64,000 nucleotides of DNA from Methylomicrobium agile (GTDB lineage Bacteria; Pseudomonadota; Gammaproteobacteria; Methylococcales; Methylomonadaceae): assembly GCF_000733855.1 (NCBI RefSeq), contig NZ_JPOJ01000001.1:2108001-2172000 (forward strand), in the 5' to 3' direction. Shown here in pieces: positions 61,467 to 64,000 of the stretch (the first letter of the stretch is position 1; each line of letters starts with the position of its first letter). The notes under the pieces were generated by a model. That model made no database searches. It saw only the letters and a list, made by a program, of their open reading frames with translations, and was not told where the DNA came from. The position numbers were made by a program, and so were the translations under genes.

Positions 61467-62036
61467 TCAAAAAGTCAGCCTGTATAAATTGCCGAACTCT
61501 TCCCCAATTTCGTCGATGGCCCGTTCCAGCTCATCCGGCGTATACAGTTTGAATTTGAGCCATTCGTATTTCATCTTGTGCCAAAGCAATTCAATCCGGT
61601 TCAATTCGGGGCTGTAAGGCGGCAGGAAATAAAACCGCATGCCTTTTTCTTCCAATAAGTCCCAGTAAGGTTTCAGTTTTTTGGCGGTGTGGATGGACGC
61701 ATTGTCCAGGATCACTACCAAAGGCTTGCTGACCTTATCCAGCATGGTCATCAAGAAGGCAAAGAACCACAACCCATTGATGCTCTGCCATAGTTTTGCC
61801 ATCACCAGTTTTCCCGATGACAGCATGGCCCCAATCACATTCAGTCGTCGCCCCCGTTTCGCCGTGACGGCATGGGTTTCGCCCTTTTTCGTCCAGGCGG
61901 AACGGTTGGGCGGTTGCGGCGCAAACCCGGCTTCGTCGACATAAGCCAGCTCGATCGCGCCGGCCTTCGCCTGGACGATGAGCTCTGCTATGTCGCGCTG
62001 GGCTTGTGCGAAGCGCTCGGGGTCGCGCTTTTTTTT
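61467..62036 (-). CDS. IS630 transposase, catalytic part (orfB)
   Basis: Frame from the A8 run to 61467: DPERFAQAQRDIAELIV, AYVDEAGFAP (first Asp), GRRLNVIGAML, LVVILDNASIHTAKKLKPYW (second Asp) and FLPPYSPELNRIELLWHKMK (third acidic residue). DDE transposase fold. It has no good start of its own and is probably joined to orfA by a -1 shift at AAAAAAAAG near 62027-62036. Confidence 0.85.
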   Translation of the reverse strand, partial: KKKRDPERFAQAQRDIAELIVQAKAGAIELAYVDEAGFAPQPPNRSAWTKKGETHAVTAKRGRRLNVIGAMLSSGKLVMAKLWQSINGLWFFAFLMTMLDKVSKPLVVILDNASIHTAKKLKPYWDLLEEKGMRFYFLPPYSPELNRIELLWHKMKYEWLKFKLYTPDELERAIDEIGEEFGNLYRLTF

Positions 62037-62461
62037 AAACTGTAGCGCGTCCGCTTCCAGACATATCCCATGCGTTTCAACTCGTTACGCAAGGTATTGG
62101 CGCTGAGGCGAATGCCGCATTCGGTTTCCAGGCGATCGACCAAGAACCGGCAGGTTAACGGTTCGGCCTCGATCCACGCCTTTAACCGCGCCCGGTGTTC
62201 ATCACTCAACTTGCTCGGTGCTCCGCTGCGTGGTTGGTCGGGTAGGCTGGCTAAACCGGCTTTGAACCATTTGCGCCGCCGTTCCCGGATCGTCTCCGGC
62301 AACACCCCTTGCTTTTCCGCCACTTCGAACGTCGTATGCCCTTCGGCGAGCAGTAAAATCGCTTGGGCTCGTTCTCGTTCGCGCCAGTCGCTGCCTTTTT
62401 TGACGATGATTTGGAGCAACTCCCGATCGGTGTCGGTCAGTTCAACACGGACAACTCGCAT
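61988..62461 (-). CDS. IS630 transposase, DNA-binding part (orfA)
   Basis: 157 aa. Two helix-turn-helix parts: RERERAQAILLLAEGHTTFEVAEKQGV (in parts) and RLSANTLRNELKRMGYVWKRTRYSLKK. The stop comes ~20 codons past the A8 run, where a -1 shift would enter orfB. IS630 elements commonly use such a shift. Confidence 0.85.
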   Translation of the reverse strand: MRVVRVELTDTDRELLQIIVKKGSDWRERERAQAILLLAEGHTTFEVAEKQGVLPETIRERRRKWFKAGLASLPDQPRSGAPSKLSDEHRARLKAWIEAEPLTCRFLVDRLETECGIRLSANTLRNELKRMGYVWKRTRYSLKKSATPSASHKPSAT

Positions 62462-62551
62462 TTCCTTCCTTGGCTGGCTTCATAAATCTTTACATTCTAA
62501 ACACCAGACGATTTTTTGTTAAGAGCTTATAAGTATGTTGTTCAATCCGGG

Positions 62552-63964
62552 TTATTGCTCGCTGACCATCTGTCCCAATTTGACCAACGCTTGATTGACC
62601 CGCTCGTCCCAATCCACCGCGCAATTCAGGCGGATGAAATTGCGGTATTTTTGTGTTGCCGAGAACATCTGGCCGGGCGCGATGCTGATACCTTGCAGCA
62701 ACGCTCGCCGGGTCAAGGTCGTCGCATCGACAGTTTCCGGCAGCTCCACCCATATCACGAAGCCGCCCTCCGGCTGGGTAACGCGAATGCCAGGCGGAAA
62801 ATAAGCGCCAATGGCCGCCGTCATTCTTTCCACCGCTTGCCGGTATTGGTTGCGCGCCTGGCGCAGATGGCGTTCGTAGCCGCCCTTGGCCAGCATTTCC
62901 CCGACCGTCAATTGCGCGTGGGTCGGCGTTGCCAGATTACCAACGTATTTCAGGTATTCGGTTTGTTCCAGGTACGGCCCGGCCACCAGCCAACCCACCC
63001 GTAAACCGGGACACAGGGATTTTGAAAACGACGAGCAATATAACACCCGTCCCTCGCTGTCCCAGCTTTTCGCCATCGACGGGCGCTGAACGCCGAACCC
63101 CAGATCGCCGTAAATGTCGTCCTCGATCAGCGCGATCCGGTAGCGGTTGACCAACTCCACCAGCGCGCGTTTGCGTTCGTCGCTCATGCAATAACCCAAG
63201 GGATTGCTGTAGTTGGGCACCGCAATACAAGCCTTAATCCGCCATTGATCGCAGGCCAGTTGCAGCGCGTCCAGCGCGATGCCGTCGCGCGGATGGGTCG
63301 GAATTTCGATCGCGCGCAGCGACAACGATTCGATGATTTGCAACAGCCCGTAAAAGGTCGGCGATTCGACGGCGACGATGTCGCCCGGCCGGGTAACCGC
63401 TCTCAACGCCAGCGTCATCGCTTCCTGGCAGCCGTTGGTGATCAGGATGTCGTTGGGGGCGATCGGGCAGCCCTGTTCCGACATGCGGCGGGCGATTTGC
63501 CGCCGCAATTCCGGCACGCCGGGCGGAAACTCGTAATTGGCAATGCGTTGGCTGTAACGGCGGGCAACGTTGGCCAATAGCTGGGCCATTTTTTGCGTCG
63601 GCAAAAACGACGTTGCCGGCACTGCCGCGCCCAATTGCACGATTCTCGGATCGTTGGCGGCCTTGACCAAACGCAACACCAATTCCTGACCCGTCACCAG
63701 CGACGGTTCGCGCGACGGCGCCGAAATCGCCGGTTCCTGTAGCGAACAGCGCGGACGCGTCCTGACGTAATAGCCCGAGCGCTGGCGAGCTTCGAGATGG
63801 CCCTGGTCCTCCAGCAACCGCAATGCGCTGACCGCCGTCGCGGTACTGACCTGATGTTGTTGGCTGAGTTGGCGCACGCTGGGCAGACGTTCTCCCGGTC
63901 GGTACAGATTCTGCGCGATGGCGTTGAGCAAATGTTCGGCGAGGTTTTCGTAGCGTAGATTCAT
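62552..63964 (-). CDS. MocR-type transcription regulator (GntR-aminotransferase fusion)
   Basis: 470 aa. N-terminal GntR winged helix (YENLAEHLLNAIAQNLYRPGERLPSVRQLSQQHQVSTATAVSALRLLE, read in parts, residues ~4-58), then a fold-type I aminotransferase: TNGCQEAMTLALRAV, VPNYSNPLGYCMSDERKRALVEL (in parts), IEDDIYGDLGF and the PLP lysine in SSFSKSLCPGLRVGW (~residue 300). MocR proteins use PLP to sense amines or vitamin B6. No target gene is visible; only 36 bases remain to the window end. Confidence 0.92.
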   Translation of the reverse strand: MNLRYENLAEHLLNAIAQNLYRPGERLPSVRQLSQQHQVSTATAVSALRLLEDQGHLEARQRSGYYVRTRPRCSLQEPAISAPSREPSLVTGQELVLRLVKAANDPRIVQLGAAVPATSFLPTQKMAQLLANVARRYSQRIANYEFPPGVPELRRQIARRMSEQGCPIAPNDILITNGCQEAMTLALRAVTRPGDIVAVESPTFYGLLQIIESLSLRAIEIPTHPRDGIALDALQLACDQWRIKACIAVPNYSNPLGYCMSDERKRALVELVNRYRIALIEDDIYGDLGFGVQRPSMAKSWDSEGRVLYCSSFSKSLCPGLRVGWLVAGPYLEQTEYLKYVGNLATPTHAQLTVGEMLAKGGYERHLRQARNQYRQAVERMTAAIGAYFPPGIRVTQPEGGFVIWVELPETVDATTLTRRALLQGISIAPGQMFSATQKYRNFIRLNCAVDWDERVNQALVKLGQMVSEQ

Positions 63965-64000
63965 GGCGTTTGCAATACAGTTTCGGCGCTTGGCTATCGA

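Larger units (their letters stand above)
61457..62529 (-). mobile_element. IS630-family element
   Basis: About 1.07 kb between TA dinucleotides (61457-61458 and 62528-62529), with imperfect inverted ends (GCGCCTCTCAAAAAGTC against GCTCTTAACAAAAAATC, 12 of 17). Holds a two-part transposase. Confidence 0.8.

Noticed and set aside
1-64000. tRNA, rRNA and tmRNA genes
   Set aside because: No cloverleaf or rRNA-like segment was noticed on either strand.

Overview
The window looks like DNA from a gammaproteobacterium (possibly a methylotroph-like lineage, but no diagnostic housekeeping gene is present). It is almost entirely accessory DNA: a defence island, a decayed island boundary, and a large part of a conjugative element with its own replication origin. 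That element carries a complete guanidine-assimilation operon.

1-20 kb, defence island, all on the + strand and nearly contiguous: the 3' part of a SNF2/RapA-type helicase; a 63-aa protein; a zeta-toxin-like P-loop kinase; a very large N6-adenine-type DNA methyltransferase gene cut in two by a REP-associated tyrosine transposase (RAYT); an OLD/PARIS-like AAA ATPase plus TOPRIM pair; a VapBC-type toxin-antitoxin pair; a 2148-aa YprA-type helicase with an MZB (DUF1998) region and a nuclease-like C-terminus; and a UvrD-like helicase with a RelE-like N-terminus. The core (SNF2 helicase, methyltransferase, YprA/MZB helicase) resembles DISARM and Druantia without matching either gene-for-gene. REP palindromes with a 5' GTAG tetranucleotide sit inside three of these coding regions. 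A 177-bp tandem duplication lies between the last two helicase genes.

20-27 kb, eroded boundary: an integrase N-terminal remnant, a 305-bp MITE with IS982-type ends and a 7-bp target duplication, a 31-codon fragment that looks like the start of mutS, a wrecked vapC beside an intact phd-type antitoxin, a SWIM/SNF2 helicase pair, and a DUF1778-GNAT toxin-antitoxin operon with its promoter-operator.

27-29 kb: a lytic transglycosylase and FlhD/FlhC-like regulators, the arrangement of SetDC/AcaDC activators in SXT/IncC-type conjugative elements. 29-40 kb: an operon for guanidine uptake and breakdown (ABC transporter, two DUF1989 carboxyguanidine deiminase subunits, biotin-dependent carboxylase, allophanate hydrolase, porin). 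Its leader contains an NtrC-like site, a -24/-12 promoter and a guanidine-I (ykkC) riboswitch, so it appears to respond both to nitrogen status and to the substrate. 40-43 kb: IS200/IS605, IS5 and IS982 insertions.

43-59 kb: the conjugation block, with traG, traH, traF (- strand), a candidate oriT and mobI, an iteron origin with a TrfA-type initiator, then traI (MOBH relaxase), traD (coupling protein) and a DUF4400 membrane protein. traH and traI are each split by a one-base shift at a short homopolymer. 59-64 kb: a Fic protein with a palindromic operator, cupin and NTF2-like small genes, an IS630 element and a MocR-type regulator. All functional statements are read from sequence motifs and context; no searches were run.
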